NCBI GenBank assembly: GCA_020631735.1
Contig: CM036160.1
Location: 3,580,407 to 3,644,406 of the forward strand
Reading direction: 5' to 3'
DNA: 64,000 bases
Origin: Saccharum officinarum
Taxonomy: Eukaryota; Streptophyta; Magnoliopsida; Poales; Poaceae
Shown piece after piece: positions 32,154-45,700 of this stretch; within the stretch, counting starts at the first letter, position 1; each line of letters opens with the position of its first letter. The position numbers were made by a program, and so were the translations under genes. Below the pieces are notes generated by a model. That model made no database searches and was not told where the DNA came from. It saw only the letters and a program-made list of their open reading frames with translations.

Positions 32154-35100
32154 TGTAACACCCCGGTGTTATGCCTGCATTTAGGCACTGCAAATCATGC
32201 ATATCATGCATCATCAAGCATCCAAATCATACATGCCTAATTATGTGAATAAACAATTGAAACACTGCTTTGAAACATCTGAAACATGTGTGAAACCTGA
32301 ATGTTGCATACCTTTGTTAGACTTGTTTTGCCCAGAATTTTGCTTGCTAGGTTAGTAAAACATGTTTGGCTACTATTGTAAATCATCTAGCAATGTTTAG
32401 TTCAAATTTTGGAGCAAGGTTTGTATTCAAATTAATTCAAAATTTGGCTTCAAAAATAAATTCCCAAAAATTAGGGTTTTGAGCTAAACGTGGACTTTGA
32501 TCTTAGAATTCAAAATCTAGAAAGAATTTGGCTGTGGTCATAAAAGCAAAGTTGTAGAGAATTAAATTCTAGTCAACTTTCATTTTTGGTACATTTTCAA
32601 AAGATGTCATTTTCTTGCTCAAAATAATATTTGAAAGATGGCATTTATAAATTCCTTGAAAATATATTTGAAAAAGGCTTTTTCCTCCTTCGCGGGCCGC
32701 CGCCTCGCTTCTGGCCCACGACCGAAGCCGGCCCAGCCAGCATCCCGCAGCGCCGCGCGCCTCGCCTCGCCTCGGCCTAGCCCAGCGCCGCGCTGGCCTG
32801 CCTCCGCGTGCCTGCCCGCTGACGCGCCGCACCGCGCGTCCCGACCGCGGCAGAGCTCGCACGCCGCGTGGCGGCCATGCGCCGTCGATGCCGCCGTGCG
32901 TCGCAGCTGGCCTGCGCCCGCGCCCACGCGCCAGCCTACACCTGCTGGTGCCGGTGCACTCGCTCACTCCCTCCCGTGCTGCCTCTCCTCCCCGCCAGAG
33001 CCGAGAGCCCCAAGCTCTGCCGCTCGCCGCGCCACGCACCCCTCGGCGCAATTCGCCGCGACTCCTCCACCTCGGCCGGCAATCACGCGCCCACAGCTCC
33101 GCCTCGCCCTCCTTCAAGTCATTCTCGCGTTTGCACCGACCGCCGAGCCCAGGTATAGCCACCTTGAGCCTCGCCACCGACGGCCATGGCGCCGCCGTGC
33201 TCGGCCGCCATGGAAGTCCCCGTCCTCCTCTTCTCCAGCACCGTCTAGCTACCCTACTGCGTTCGCCATCTTCCCGCGCATCCCGTGCGCCCTCTATCTT
33301 GCCCTGTCATGGCCGGAGATGGCCGCCAGCCTCGTGGCCGAGCCGTGCCGCCGCGCCAGCGCAAGCGCCGGTGAGGCCTCTGCCTCAGCCAGCCAGGCCG
33401 AGCCAGGCCATGGGCCGACGCCCACCGGGCTCTCTCCCCTCCCTTGCACTCGGGCCGCGCAGGCCAAAAGTGGCAGTGGTCCGCCTAATCCGTTCGGGCT
33501 GGCCCAGTAGCGATTGAGGAATTGTTTTCAATTTATTCTTTATTATTTGAAAATAGAAATGGCTTGCAAAATGTTTGGATACTCAAAGTTGCTCCAAATT
33601 TGTTGAACTAAATTTGTCTAGGTTCCTTATCATCAGATCTACTAGGGAAAATTATTGCATGTCATTTTTGAAATACTTTTCTGTAGAACTTTATTTAATC
33701 ATGAATATTGCTGATAACTTGAAAAATAGGTAGAAAAATCTATAGGCTCTAGAAAAATATGATTCTAGGTTGTTGATCTTATTATATAATGTACTTCCTA
33801 GGAAAAATATGTTTCATGCATGTGCTGTGGGAAAATTTTGAGGTGTAGTTCAAGTACCTTTAATGGCTGATTTTTGTTATTTTAGCTAGAGAGCAAACTT
33901 TGTATAAAACATGCATGTGATAAATTTTGTACAGTCATTGTATGCTATGAAGAACCTAAGAAAAATACTAACTCTGTTGTTTGACACTTTTCACAGTTCA
34001 AAGTATTTTTATGTTCATAATCATGCCATAGCTTGTTATTTTTGTGTAGGCTAATCCACTCATTCAAATATCATGAAAATCTGTTAGTAAACTACTTAGG
34101 GTAGTACTATGCTGTAGTAATTTTCTAAGATTTTTCTAAGCAAGAAAAATAGAGGTTGCTATTCAAACCTATTATTAATTAGGGTTTAATTAAGTGTTGC
34201 TTCATGTGTGTTTAAGAAATTAGTAAAGCTTTGGTGTATCTTTGAAGCATTGAATAAAATGTGTTGAATTAACATATTAGTAGTAGAAGAGAATGCAGTA
34301 GATAACATGTGCTTGTAGTCTATTTTCTTGGATGATGTTGACTACCTTACATTCAAACATATCCATTGTATTCATCTCATCCGATACACCGATTGCATAA
34401 GCACTTACACACATTGCATCATACAGGATCGCAAACCGAGAACCCAGTCGTCATACCCGAGGAGCCTGAGGAGCAGTTCGAGGTGCAGCCGCAGGAAGTG
34501 CCAGAAGCCGACGAGGAGGACGTTGAGGAACTTCCGAAGTGCCCCGATCACCGTCCGAGCTCCTTCGAGAGAGGCAAGCCCCGGAGCATTTTTCTCCTGG
34601 ATTGCAATTATTGAATTAAATGCTTTACTTTAATTGATGCATTACGTTTAGGAGTTGTTTGCAACCGTTGCTGCATTATACCTTGTCTACCTTTGTTATA
34701 CTATATCCTTGTTACCCGGGTATCCGCAGTCGAGTCAATGCTTAGCTGGCTTAGACCGGTAGAAGTCGGGTGATTTCCTGTCACCTGCGAGCTATAGGTG
34801 GTTACCTGGATCTGCTTGGATGACTATGAAGTCATGGTATAACTAAGTGTTAAATGAAGTTGAGACCGGACGGAGACTTGCAGAGTTTTGAACTGTAGTG
34901 TTTCTGTCTGTGTCGATTAAGGACCGACCGTTGTTGGGCCTCGAGTCATGTTGAACACATGCCTTACATTTAGCTGGCCGGATAAAGTACCTTCCGACCG
35001 CGAAGCTAGGAGATTTTTCGGGCCGAGTAGATTGCCCGCAGCGCACTGTGCCGGAGCAGGTGTGGTAGGACACGGGGGCGAGATGATAAGACCAAAGTGC

Positions 35101-36046
35101 AGTCGGTCGGCCCCCGGGTACATGTGGTTCCTGGCAAACTCGAGATACCTGGAAAGTTGACTCGGTGATCAATATTTCACTTTAGCGGGTGAGTGAGGTT
35201 TGTGTAAGGATAAATCACCAGCTGGTTAGGAATCGATTCGAATCGCCATCGCTCTTGGATAGTGAGCACTTGACTTGAGTTACTTCATCGTAGTAAATGT
35301 TTATGGAACACTTGGACAGTTATAATGAATATGACAGTATGAAAGTTGTTTAATAATCATTGGTTATCATTATCTGCTTAATCACATGTTTACTCTAGTC
35401 TAGGTGCAAATCTAGTCGACAGGTTAATAATAATTAACTTGGAAATAATGCTTTTAGAAATGATCTTGAAATGCTAAAAATGCTTCTTTTTGTAAATGAG
35501 TCAGCTACCCTACTATAAAGCCCTTCATAATCCTTGGTGTCATTTATTTTCGGTTATGTCGGGTAAGTCTAGCTGAGTACCTTCTCGTACTCAGGGTTTT
35601 ATTCCCACTTGTTGCAGATGGGCAGATGTATTACGGCTATTGTATTAACTACCTTTATCCTGCGATGGGTGATGCTTAGGACCATGGGCATGGTCATTCC
35701 TTACGTCTCGCCTGATGCTTTTGTTGGAGATGATCATTCGCTGGCACTATTTTTAAACTCCGCGTGAGTGTGTGTGTGGTTTGAACAAATGACTTCCGCT
35801 ACTTTTATTCAAACTGGTTTTGTAATAACTATGTTGAAACTCTGATGTATCTGAGATTGCGAACTTTTATGTAATATGTGATGGTGACCGCTAAACTTAT
35901 TACGATCTTGGCTGGAATGGAAGTTGGTTTGAAATCCTTCGTGATTTCACGGACTACCGGGTTATACGGGCTTAAGTTAGCTAAATCGTCTGCTCTGGCG
36001 GATGATTTTCTTACTTAATTTCGTATAATTGGTTGGTTCTGTTACA
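32154..36046 (+). repeat. 5' LTR of element B (3,893 bp)
   Basis: It is unusually long. An AT-rich start is followed by a GC-rich block (about 32690-33510), AT-rich DNA, an exon-like acidic ORF (34427-34614), and a final part with a TTTTATTCCCACTTGTTGCAG acceptor-like site near 35618. The GC block yields long meaningless Pro/Arg/Ala-rich frames. Confidence 0.92.
34427..34614 (+). other. Conserved acidic exon-like ORF in the element B 5' LTR
   Basis: After the acceptor-like GCATCATACAG, a frame encodes a Glu-rich stretch (IPEEPEEQFEVQPQEVP) and the block CPDHRPSSFERGKPRS, ending at TGA 34612. The same frame and block occur in all four LTRs of the window, including the diverged element C LTRs. 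This argues for a real coding exon of a spliced LTR transcript. No family was recognised. Confidence 0.5.
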
Positions 36047-36048
36047 GC

Positions 36049-36064
36049 TGGCATCAGAGCATGG
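36049..36064 (+). promoter_or_regulatory. Primer-binding site of element B (tRNA-Met type)
   Basis: TGGCATCAGAGCATGG begins two bases after the LTR end. It resembles TGGTATCAGAGC, the usual complement of initiator tRNA-Met used by plant chromoviruses. Confidence 0.8.
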
Positions 36065-36835
36065 TTTAGCGCGTTACTGTTCATAAGTGTATTTAAAACA
36101 AAAAGGCATTTGGAAAACGTGATTTTCAAAATATAAAGTGTGCCAGTGATCATATCCTTTATGCCCAGTTAAGGACTTTAGGTGGCTTAATTAAGTACTA
36201 ACTTGGGGTTCTTGCATCATATTTCTCTTTCGTCGCTCATACGGCATGCTATTGTATGAGTACCACTTGTTTGAGTGGTAATGAATGGATCATTTTCCTC
36301 TACGCCTCGGTAAGTGTGAGTTGTGAGAGCATGATCGGATACACCGCCGATCTAGGGTGAATTCTTATATGATGCTGGAGTAATTACATGTTCTACGCAT
36401 GTTTTACAAAGGTATCTCATGTATGGGTCTTCCGTCTGTGGAGGCGATGCCGTCAATAGGACGATGATTCGGGTAGTTACTACCGGTGTACACGTATCTA
36501 GGGATTCGTGTAGAGCGTGTAGATAAAACTTTACTGCTTTTATGCATTCATTGGGAATTGGGCTGAAATAAATCTTCTGCAGGTACATAACAATGCTATC
36601 GTGTAGAACGTATTAGCTACGTATTGAGAGATCGTTGTATGCCACCGAATTCGTCGTTAGAAATTATTTATTTCCTAAGTTTGTGAGAACGTACGGCACG
36701 TACATACATCATGTTACTTGTGCATTTCATTCATGTCATGCATTCCTCCCCTTATAAATTGATTATCTCATTTTGATAAAAGTTGTATCACCTAAAATAT
36801 ATTTCTCCGAGGTAATAAAAGAACTTTTGCTACAT

Positions 36836-37824
36836 ATGGCCCGCACGAAGCAGACCGCCCGTAAGTCCACCAGAGGAAGAGCACCCCGACGTCCGTTGGC
36901 CCTGAGGGAGCACCGCACCACGAACACCTTCTTGAGCGAGTTTGGCATGCCAACTTTGCTTTGGAGAGTGCTCCATGATGTGGGGTACCCAGAGGGTTAA
37001 GAGCCGGTGTACTCTTAGAATGAGAGCCAGTTAGCAGAGGATGGACTTGCAGTGGTAGAAATCACGGTTCCTGCTCTCGGTGATGCTCCAGATTGGGATG
37101 GTTGGCATTTGGAGTTTGAGGGTCGCACTCCAGTTGAGGGTGCAGAGGGAGCAGCCTTCCGTGTCATCAGGGACATTATGAGCAGATTTCTTAGTGAGCT
37201 TACAGCAGCTCTAGCTGGTACTTTTCCTAGGGATGATCCTCGTGATGCCATTTGGGTTCAGCCTCAGGGAAGTGCATTGGTCAGAGGTCCAGCTGAAGGA
37301 CAGGCTAGCGACAACCAGGCAATGAGTGCTATGTTCACCGCCATCAGAGCGTATGAGGGTCTCAAGAGTACCTACTGGACTTTGATTGGCTTGCGTGGTG
37401 AAGATAAGCTTAAGGGGAGAAAGTAGAAGAAGAGGCAGGCACGTGCTATAGCTAGCTTGCAGGAGCAGTTGGCTGATATGAACTTATAGCGAGATCAGGT
37501 GGTTGAGAGAGGTGATAGAGCTATGCAGCGATTGCATACGTTGACTCAAGCCAACAACAATGCAGACCGCATGATTGGACAATTGGTTCAGGAAAGGAAT
37601 GAAGCCTGGAACGCAAAAACCTTCTCCTACAGAGGGTCGATGAGCTAGAGGAATACAACGGCAACCTGCACGAGGAGTTTCACGTGCTCTACAATGGGGT
37701 TGGCCCATATGCTCCACCAAACGCCGCTGGCATGGACATCGACGACGACAACGAGGACGAGCCTGTAGTTTCACCTGGGGGCGATGGTGATGTCTCTGAT
37801 CCCGACGATGGCCCCGAGGAGTAG
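36836..37824 (+). pseudogene. Extra ORF before gag with histone H3-like N-terminus, element B copy, decayed
   Basis: The start codon at 36836 opens with ARTKQTARKSTRG, the histone H3 tail with Gly12 changed to Arg. It continues through the same globular, coiled-coil and acidic regions as the intact homologue in element C (60471-61445). In-frame stops at 36998, 37016, 37424 and 37487 correspond to Gln or Trp codons in the element C copy. A frameshift near 37615 precedes the C-terminal DDGPEE stop at 37822. Retention of Lys4, Lys9, Arg14 and Arg18 in this diverged copy shows the H3-like start predates the split of B and C. Confidence 0.85.
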
Positions 37825-38182
37825 GCTAGTTGCCTTGCGCTAGTATCTAGGTCCTGTCGCGATGACCTTTCTTTTGTAGGCATGTAACCTATTGTATGTT
37901 GCTTCGAACGTATGAGACTTGGTATGTGGTTGGAACGTGATTTCGAATGCGATATATGAACGCATAAAAAGTCCAGTGTATGTATGCTGGCAAATTGGTT
38001 GTATGGACGTGATGTTTGCAGTTGAAGTAATTTGATTAAGTGCTGTTGTTTTAATTGGATGCGATTGTTGTGCCTCTGTTTTATTGTATGAATTTATTCT
38101 CTCCAATAAATTCAGTACGACATAATTTTTCCTTCACTCGCAATTATTACAGCTTCACTCAATCATTACTTGTTGTTGAAAT

Positions 38183-41100
38183 ATGCAGAAGACAAACACT
38201 CGCCGAACCACGTATGAGGCCGCTGAGCCCGGTGCTAACGGTACGGGAACCGGTGGTGGTGGTGGTGGAAACCACGGCAACAACAATGAACCTCCCCATG
38301 AACCACATTTGCCACCTCCTCCCCCGTTTACCCCCGAGATGTTCCTCGCACAGCTGCTCGGGAGTCAGCGCAACGCGGAACAATCCCAAAAAACATGGAA
38401 GATTTTCTGCGCACCATCGCCAACAACGTTCAACGTGGTAACAATCAAGGTGGTGGCATGGGAGTGAACCAATACAACAGCTTCAAAGATTTCATGGACA
38501 CCAGGCCGCCAGTATTCAAGGAAGCAACAGAGCCACTCGATGCTGAGGAATGGATCAACACGATGGAAGATAAATTCCGTGTGTTGAGGATGACTGAGGT
38601 TCTGAAAACGGAGTATGCTGCACTTCAATTGCAAGGACCGGCGGGAATGTGGTGGAAGCACCATCACACCACCTTCCCTCCAAATGCTCAGATTTCTTGG
38701 AGAGAGTTTGCTGAGGCCTTTCGTGGAGTCTATATTCCACCCGGGCTGACCGAGATGAAGTTGGGAGAGTTTCTGGCGTTGAACCAGGGCACCAAGACCA
38801 TGACGCAATACCTGCATGCCTTCAACAACTTATGTCGCTATGCTCCCGACATGGTTGACATAGATGCCAAAAGAATAGCCAGTTTTAAGAGGGGTCTCAA
38901 TCCAAAAATGATGAAGCATGTTGGTACCAACAACCGCGTCAGATTCAATGACTTCATCAGTGACTGTCTGAAGCAAGAGAAGAATAACAACGCCAGCACC
39001 GCAGCCAAGACACGCAAGAGAGCCTTTGAAGGTGGTCTGTCCCAAGCTAGAGCACCTATGGGAGGTCGTCCTCCATATCGCCCATCGGCACCTGGCGCTA
39101 GGTTTAGGCCTCCTTAGCCAAGAAGTCAAAATTTCTGTGGACCTCAGAAGTCGTACAAGATGGTAGTATAGCCCAACAAAGCAGCCGCAACTGCGGTACA
39201 AGGCAGTTCCAAGGGAGCTGTGGGATCTGCCGGAACAGTGAGAGGACCCTGCTATAACTGTGATCAACCTGGCCATTTCTCGAGGTTTTGTCCGTACCCA
39301 CCCAAGAAGAAGCAGCAGACTTATAATGGTAGAGTACATAGCACGATAGTGGATGAAATTCCTGAGGGAGAGCCCGTCACTGCTGGTAAGTTTCCTGTCA
39401 ACAAAAACCTTGTAGTTGTTCTATTTGATTCTGGATCATCGCATTCTTTTATGAGTCAAGCATCTGCACAGAAACATGAACAACTATGCACAGAATTGGG
39501 TTATGGTTACCATATAAGTTCAGCAGGGGCTGATGTTTTGACCAACCGGATGGTTCGAGGGACAACCCTTGAATTAGGTAGCAGGAAGTTCTGAGTGAAC
39601 TTGATAGTTATGCCTGGATTAGTTTTGGATGTCATTATAGGGATGAATTGGATGAAGGATTGGGGAGCAGTCATAGATACTGGAAGTCGAGTACTTACCC
39701 TTAAGAATCCACTAGGTGAGGGTACTTTCCAAGTACCATTGCCTCGGAGAACAGACCTTATAAGTGTTACATGTGCTACGGCAGTCATTCCTATTCATCA
39801 GATTCCGGTAGTGTGTGAATTTCTGGATGTATTCCCGGATGAGCTACCTGGTCTTCCGCCGGATAGGGAGATTGAGTTTGGAATTGAGTTAGTCCCCGAA
39901 ACAGCTCCGATTTCAAGGAGACCCTATCGGATGCCTCCAGATGAGTTAGCTGAGCTGAAGAAGCAATTAGAAGATTTATCAAAAAAGGGGTTTATTTGGC
40001 CAAGCAAGTCCGAATGGGGATGTCCTGCTTTGTTTGTGAAAAAGAAGAAAGAGGGCACGTTGAGAATGTGCGTAGATTATAGGCCACTCAATGCTGTGAC
40101 CATCAAGAATAAATATCCCTTGCCACATATTGATGTTTTGTTTAACCAATTATCCAAGGCCAAGGTGTTCTCAAAAATAGATTTGAGATCTGGTTATCAT
40201 CAGATCAAGATTAGGCCACAGGATATACCGAAAACTGTATTTTCCACCAGATACAGGTTGTATGAGTATCTTGTCATGTCCTTTGGCTTGACAAATGCTC
40301 CTGCATACTTTATGTTTTTTATGAATACAATTTTCATGCCAGAATTGGATAAGTTTGTGGTAGTATTCATCGATGACATTCTGGTGTACTCCGAGAACGA
40401 GAAAGATCATGAAGAGCATCTGAGAACTGTCTTGACCAGACATAGAGATCATCAATTGTATGCTAAGTTTAGCAAATGCGAATTTTGGTTGAAGGAAGTC
40501 CCTTTCCTTGGTCACATTCTGTCAGAGAATGGGGTTTCAGTCGATCCAAGTAAGGTGCAAGAAGTTATGAATTGGAAAGCACCGACCACCGTTCCTGAGA
40601 TTAGAAGTTTCTTAGGACTAGCGGGTTATTACCGTCGCTTTATACCAGACTTTTCAAAGATTGCCAAACCAATGACGAGTCTCCTACAGAAGGATCACAA
40701 GTTTGTGTAGACAGAGGAGTGTGAAGCAGCTTTCCACACTTTGCGGAAACTGTTGACCACTGCTCCTGTTCTAGCACAACCAGATATCGAGAAACCATTT
40801 GATGTGTTTTGCGACGCATCGAAGACTGGATTAGGTTGTGTTCTTATGCAAGAAAGGAGAGTCATTGCTTATGCATCATGTCAATTGAGAAAGCACGAGG
40901 CCAACTATCCAACACATGATCTTGAACTTGCTGCAGTTGTGCACGCCCTAAAAATTTGGAGACATTACCTACTTGGTAATGTGTGTAATATTTTTACAGA
41001 TCACAAGAGTCTTAAGTATATCTTTACCCAACCAGAGTTAAACATGAGACAGCGCAGATGGTTGGAATTGATCAAGGATTACAACTTGAATGTGCTATAT

Positions 41101-42663
41101 CATCCTGGAAAAGCCAATGTAGTGGCAGATGCTTTGAGCAGAAAGTCACATTACTTGAATGTGCAGCCATTACTTGGAGATGGGTTCGATCTAATGCATC
41201 CTGCTGTGTTACATAGTATTCAGATTAGTTGCTCTTTGGAGAGTAAGATAATAGAAGGCCAGAAAACCGACAAGGGGATATTCCACATCAAAGAGAAAAT
41301 AAAAGAAAAGCCGTCTCAACACTTTAAAGTGGATGAACAGGGCGTGTTGTGGTTTGACGACCGTCTTATGGTTCCCAAGGATCGAGAGCTTAGGAATAAA
41401 CTCATGGATGAAGCTCACCTTTCTAAGCTATCTATCCATTCCGGAAGTTGTAAGATGTATCAAGAACTAAGATCTCGTTATTGGTGGACCAAAATGAAGA
41501 AAGAAATTACAGCATATGTTGTCAGATGTGACACATGTTGTCGAGTGAAAACCATTCACATGAAACCTGCCGATATGTTGCAACCCTTGTCCGTCCCTAG
41601 TTGGAAGTGGGACGATATAAGTATGGATTTTATCACGGGTTTGCCCACTACTCAAAAAGGACATGATTCGATTTGGGTAATTGTGGACCGTCTTACCAAG
41701 ACCGCTCATTTCTTGCCTGTCAAAACAGAATATCGACCACCTCAATATGCCGAGAAGTATATCGCAGAAATTGTGAGGTTGCATGGTATACCAAAGACCA
41801 TAGTATCTGATAGAGGCTCACAGTTCACGGCTCACTTTTGGGAACATTTGCACAAAGGCTTAGGAACTAGTTTGATTCGCAGTACCACTTATCATCCTCA
41901 GACAGATGGTCAGACTGAATGAGTGAATGCTGTTTTGGAGGATATGTTAAGAGCCTGTGTATTGTCTTCTAAGGGATCATGGGAGTCATGGTTACCGTTA
42001 GCTGAGTTTTCTTATAATAATAGTTATCAAGAAAGCATTAAGATGGCCCCATTCGAAGCTTTATATGGCAGAAAATGTAGAACACCATTGAATTGGGTCG
42101 AGCCGGGAGATAGAAGGTATTATGGCATTGACTTTGTAGAAGAAGCCGAGAAGAAAGTTCATATTATTCAGTAGAATATGAAGGCAGCCCAAGCACGACA
42201 GAAAAGTTATGCAGACAGAAGAAGGAGACCCCTTGCATTTGAAGTTGGTGACTATGTTTATCTGAAAGTCACACCAATGAAGAAGAAAAGGTTTGGAGTC
42301 CGAAGAAAGCTTGCCGCAAGATTCGTAGAACCATACAAGATCTTGGAACAAAGAGGTCCGGTAGCCTACAAATTAGAGTTACCTGAGACAATGAGTACCG
42401 TTTTCCTAGTTTTCCATGTATCACATCTCAAGAAATGTTTGCGTGTTTTGGAGGAAAGAATAGAACCTCGAGGTATACAACTCAAATCAGATTTGGTGTA
42501 TCGTGAGCAACCAGTCCGGGTGTTAGACACTAAGGAACGTACTACTCGGAATAGTGTGGTGAAAACATACAAGATACAATGGGATCATCATGATGAGGGA
42601 GATGCAACTTGGGAAACAGGAGAGTATCTACAAAAAGCTTATGAAGATTTTTATAACAAATAG
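38183..42663 (+). pseudogene. gag-pol of element B, decayed
   Basis: The gag start at 38183 follows GAAAT and encodes TNTRRTTYEAAE. A frameshift lies near 38390, then one frame continues to the end. Landmarks: capsid region (38395-39000), CCHC knuckle CYNCDQPGHFSRFC (about 39250-39291), protease FDSGSSHSF (39424-39450), reverse transcriptase with FIDDILVYS (about 40366-40392), RNase H (about 40795 onward), integrase with SDRGSQF (41809-41829), and chromodomain (about 42505-42660). Stops at 39115, 39169, 39592, 40708, 41920 and 42172 are absent from element C; the terminal TAG at 42661 also replaces a Trp codon there. All could arise from C-to-T or G-to-A changes except possibly 39169. Confidence 0.9.
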
Positions 42664-42696
42664 TTCGTAACCCAAATCTCGGGATGAGATTTTTAT

Positions 42697-42708
42697 AAGG
42701 GGGGAGGG
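42697..42708 (+). promoter_or_regulatory. Polypurine tract of element B
   Basis: AAGGGGGGAGGG lies directly before the 3' LTR (42710). This is the standard plus-strand primer position. Confidence 0.85.
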
Positions 42709-42709
42709 C

Positions 42710-45700
42710 TGTAACACCCGATGTTATGCCTGCATTTAGGCACTACAAATCATGCATATCATGCATCATCAAGCATCCAAATCATACATGCCTAATTATG
42801 TGAATAAACAATTGAAACACTGCTTTGAAACATCTGAAACATGTGTGAAACCTGAATGTTGCATACCTTTGTTAGACTTGTTTTGCCCAGAATTTTGCTT
42901 GCTAGATTAGTAAAACATGTTTGGCTACTATTGTAAATCATCTAGCAATGTTTAGTTCAAATTTTGGAGCAAGGTTTGTATTCAAATTAATTCAAAATTT
43001 GGCTTCAAAAATAAATTCCCAAAAATTAGGGTTTTGAGCTAAATGTGGACTTTGATCTTACAATTCAAAATCTAGAAAGAATTTGGCTGTGGTCATAAAA
43101 GCAAAGTTGTAGAGAATTAAATTCTAGTCAACCTTCATTTTTGGTACATTTTCAAAAGATATCATTTTCTTGCTCAAAATAATATTTGAAAGATGGCATT
43201 TAAAAATTCCTTGAAAATATATTTGAAAAAGGCTGCCGGTGCACTCGCTCACTCCCTCCCGTGCTGCCTCTCCTCCCCGCCAGAGCCGAGAGCCCCAAGC
43301 TCTGCCGCTCGCCGCGCCACGCACCCGTCGGCGCAATTCGCCGCGACTCCTCCACCTCGGCCAGCAATCACGCGTCGACAGCTCCGCCTCGCCCTCCTTC
43401 AGGTCATGCTCGCGTTTGCGCCGACCGCCAAGCCCAGGTATAGCCACCTTGAGCCTCGCCACCGACGGCCATGGCGCCGCCGTGCTCGGCCGCCATGGAA
43501 GTCCCCGTCCTCCTCTTCTCCAGCCCCGCCTAGCTACCCTACTGCGTTCGTCATCTTCCCGCGCATCCCGTGCGCCCTCTATCTTGCCCTGCTGTGGCCG
43601 GAGATGGCCGCCGGCCTCGTGGCCGAGCCGTGCCGCCGCGCCAGCGCAAGCGCCGGTGAGGCCTCTGCCTCAGCCAGCCAGGCCGAGCCAGGCCATGGGC
43701 CGACGCCCACCGGGCTCTCTCCCCTCCCTTGCACTCGGGCCGCGCAGGCCAAAAGTGGCAGTGGGCCGCCTAATCCGTTCGGGCTGGCCCAGTAGCGATT
43801 GAGGAATTGTTTTCAATTTATTCTTTATTATTTGAAAATAGAAATGGTTTGCAAAATGTTTGGATACTCAAAGTTGCTCCAAATTTGTTGAAATAAATTT
43901 GTCTAGGTTCCTTATCATCAGATCTACTAGGGAAAATTATTGCATGTCATTTTTGAAATACTTTCTGTAGAACTTTATTTAATCATGAATATTGCTGATA
44001 ACTTGAAAAATAGGTAGAAAAATCTATAGGCTCCAGAAAAATATGATTCTAGGTTGTTGATCTTATTATATAATGTACTTCCTAGGAAAAATATGTTTCA
44101 TGCATGTGCTGTGGGAAAATTTTGAGGTGTAGTTCAAGTACCTTTAATGGCTGATTTTTGTTATTTTAGCTAGAGAGCAAACTTTGTATAAAACATGCAT
44201 GTGATAAATTTTGTACAGTCATTGTATGCTATGAAAAACCTAAGAAAAATACTAACTCTGTTGTTTGACACTTTTCACAGTTCAAAGTATTTTTATGTTC
44301 ATAATCATGCCATAGCTTGTTATTTTTGTGTAGGCTAATCCACTCATTCAAATATCATGAAAATCTGTTAGTAAACTACTTAGGTAGTACTATGCTGTAG
44401 TAATTTTCTAAGATTTTTCTAAGCAAGAAAAATAGAGGTTGCTATTCAAACCTATTATTAATTAGGGTTTAATTAAGTGTTGCTTCATGTGTGTTTAAGA
44501 AATTAGTAAAGCTTTGGTGTATTTTTGAAGCATTGAATAAAATGTGTTGAATTAACATATTAGTAGTAGAAGAGAATGCAGTAGATAACATGTGCTTGTA
44601 GTCTATTTTCTTGGATGATGTTGACTACCTTACATTCAAACATATCCATTGTATTCATCTCATCCGATGCACCGATTGCATAAGCACTTACACACATTGC
44701 ATCATACAGGATCGCAAACCGAGAACCCAGTCGTCATACCCGAGGAGCCTGAGGAGCAGTTCGAGGTGCAGCCGCAGGAAGTGCCAGAAGCCGACGAGGA
44801 GGACGTTGAGGAACTTCCGGAGTGCCCCGATCACCGTCCGAGCTCCTTCAAGAGAGGCAAGCCCCGGAGCATTTTTCTCCCGGATTGCAATTATTGAATT
44901 AAATGCTTTACTTTAATTGATGCATTACGTTTAGGAGTTATTTGCAACCGTTGCTGCATTATACCTTGTCTACCTTTGTTATACTATATCCTTGTTACCT
45001 GGGTATCCGCAGTCGAGTCAATGCTTAGCTAGATTAGACCGGTAGAAGTCGGGTGATTTCCTGTCACCTGCGAGCTATAGGTGGTTACCTGGATCTGCTT
45101 GGATGACTATGAAGTCATGGTATAACTAAGTGTTAAATGAAGTTGAGACCGGACGGAGACTTGCAGAGTTTTGAACTGTAGTGTTTCCATCTGTGTCGAT
45201 TAAGGACCGACCGTTGTTGGGCCTCGAGTCATGTTGAACACATGCCTTACATTTAGCTGGCCGGATAAAGTACCTTCCGACCGCGAAGCTAGGAGATTTT
45301 TCAGGCCGAGTAGATTGCCCGCAGCGCACTATGTCGGAGCAGGTGTGGTAGGACACGGGGGCGAGATGATAAGACCAAAGTGCAGTCGGTCGGCCCCCGG
45401 GTACATGTGGTTCCTGGCAAACTCGAGATGCCTGGAAAGTTGACTCGGTGATCAATATCTCACTTTAGCGGGTGAGTGAGGTTTGTGTAAGGAATAAATC
45501 ACCAGCTGGTTAGGAATCGATTCGAATCGCCATCGCTCCTGGATAGTGAGCACTTGACTTGAGTTATTTCATCGTAGTAAATGTTTATGGAACACTTGGA
45601 CAGTTATAATGAATATGACAGTATGGAAGTTGTTTAATAATTATTGGTTATCATTATCTGCTTAATCACATGTTTACTCTAGTCTAGGTGCAAATCTAGT

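Noticed and set aside
32638..33517. Long Pro/Arg/Ala-rich open frames (also 43193-43802 and 49182-49769)
   Set aside because: They overlap on several frames and both strands of a GC-rich LTR block and show no domain or conserved frame between copies.
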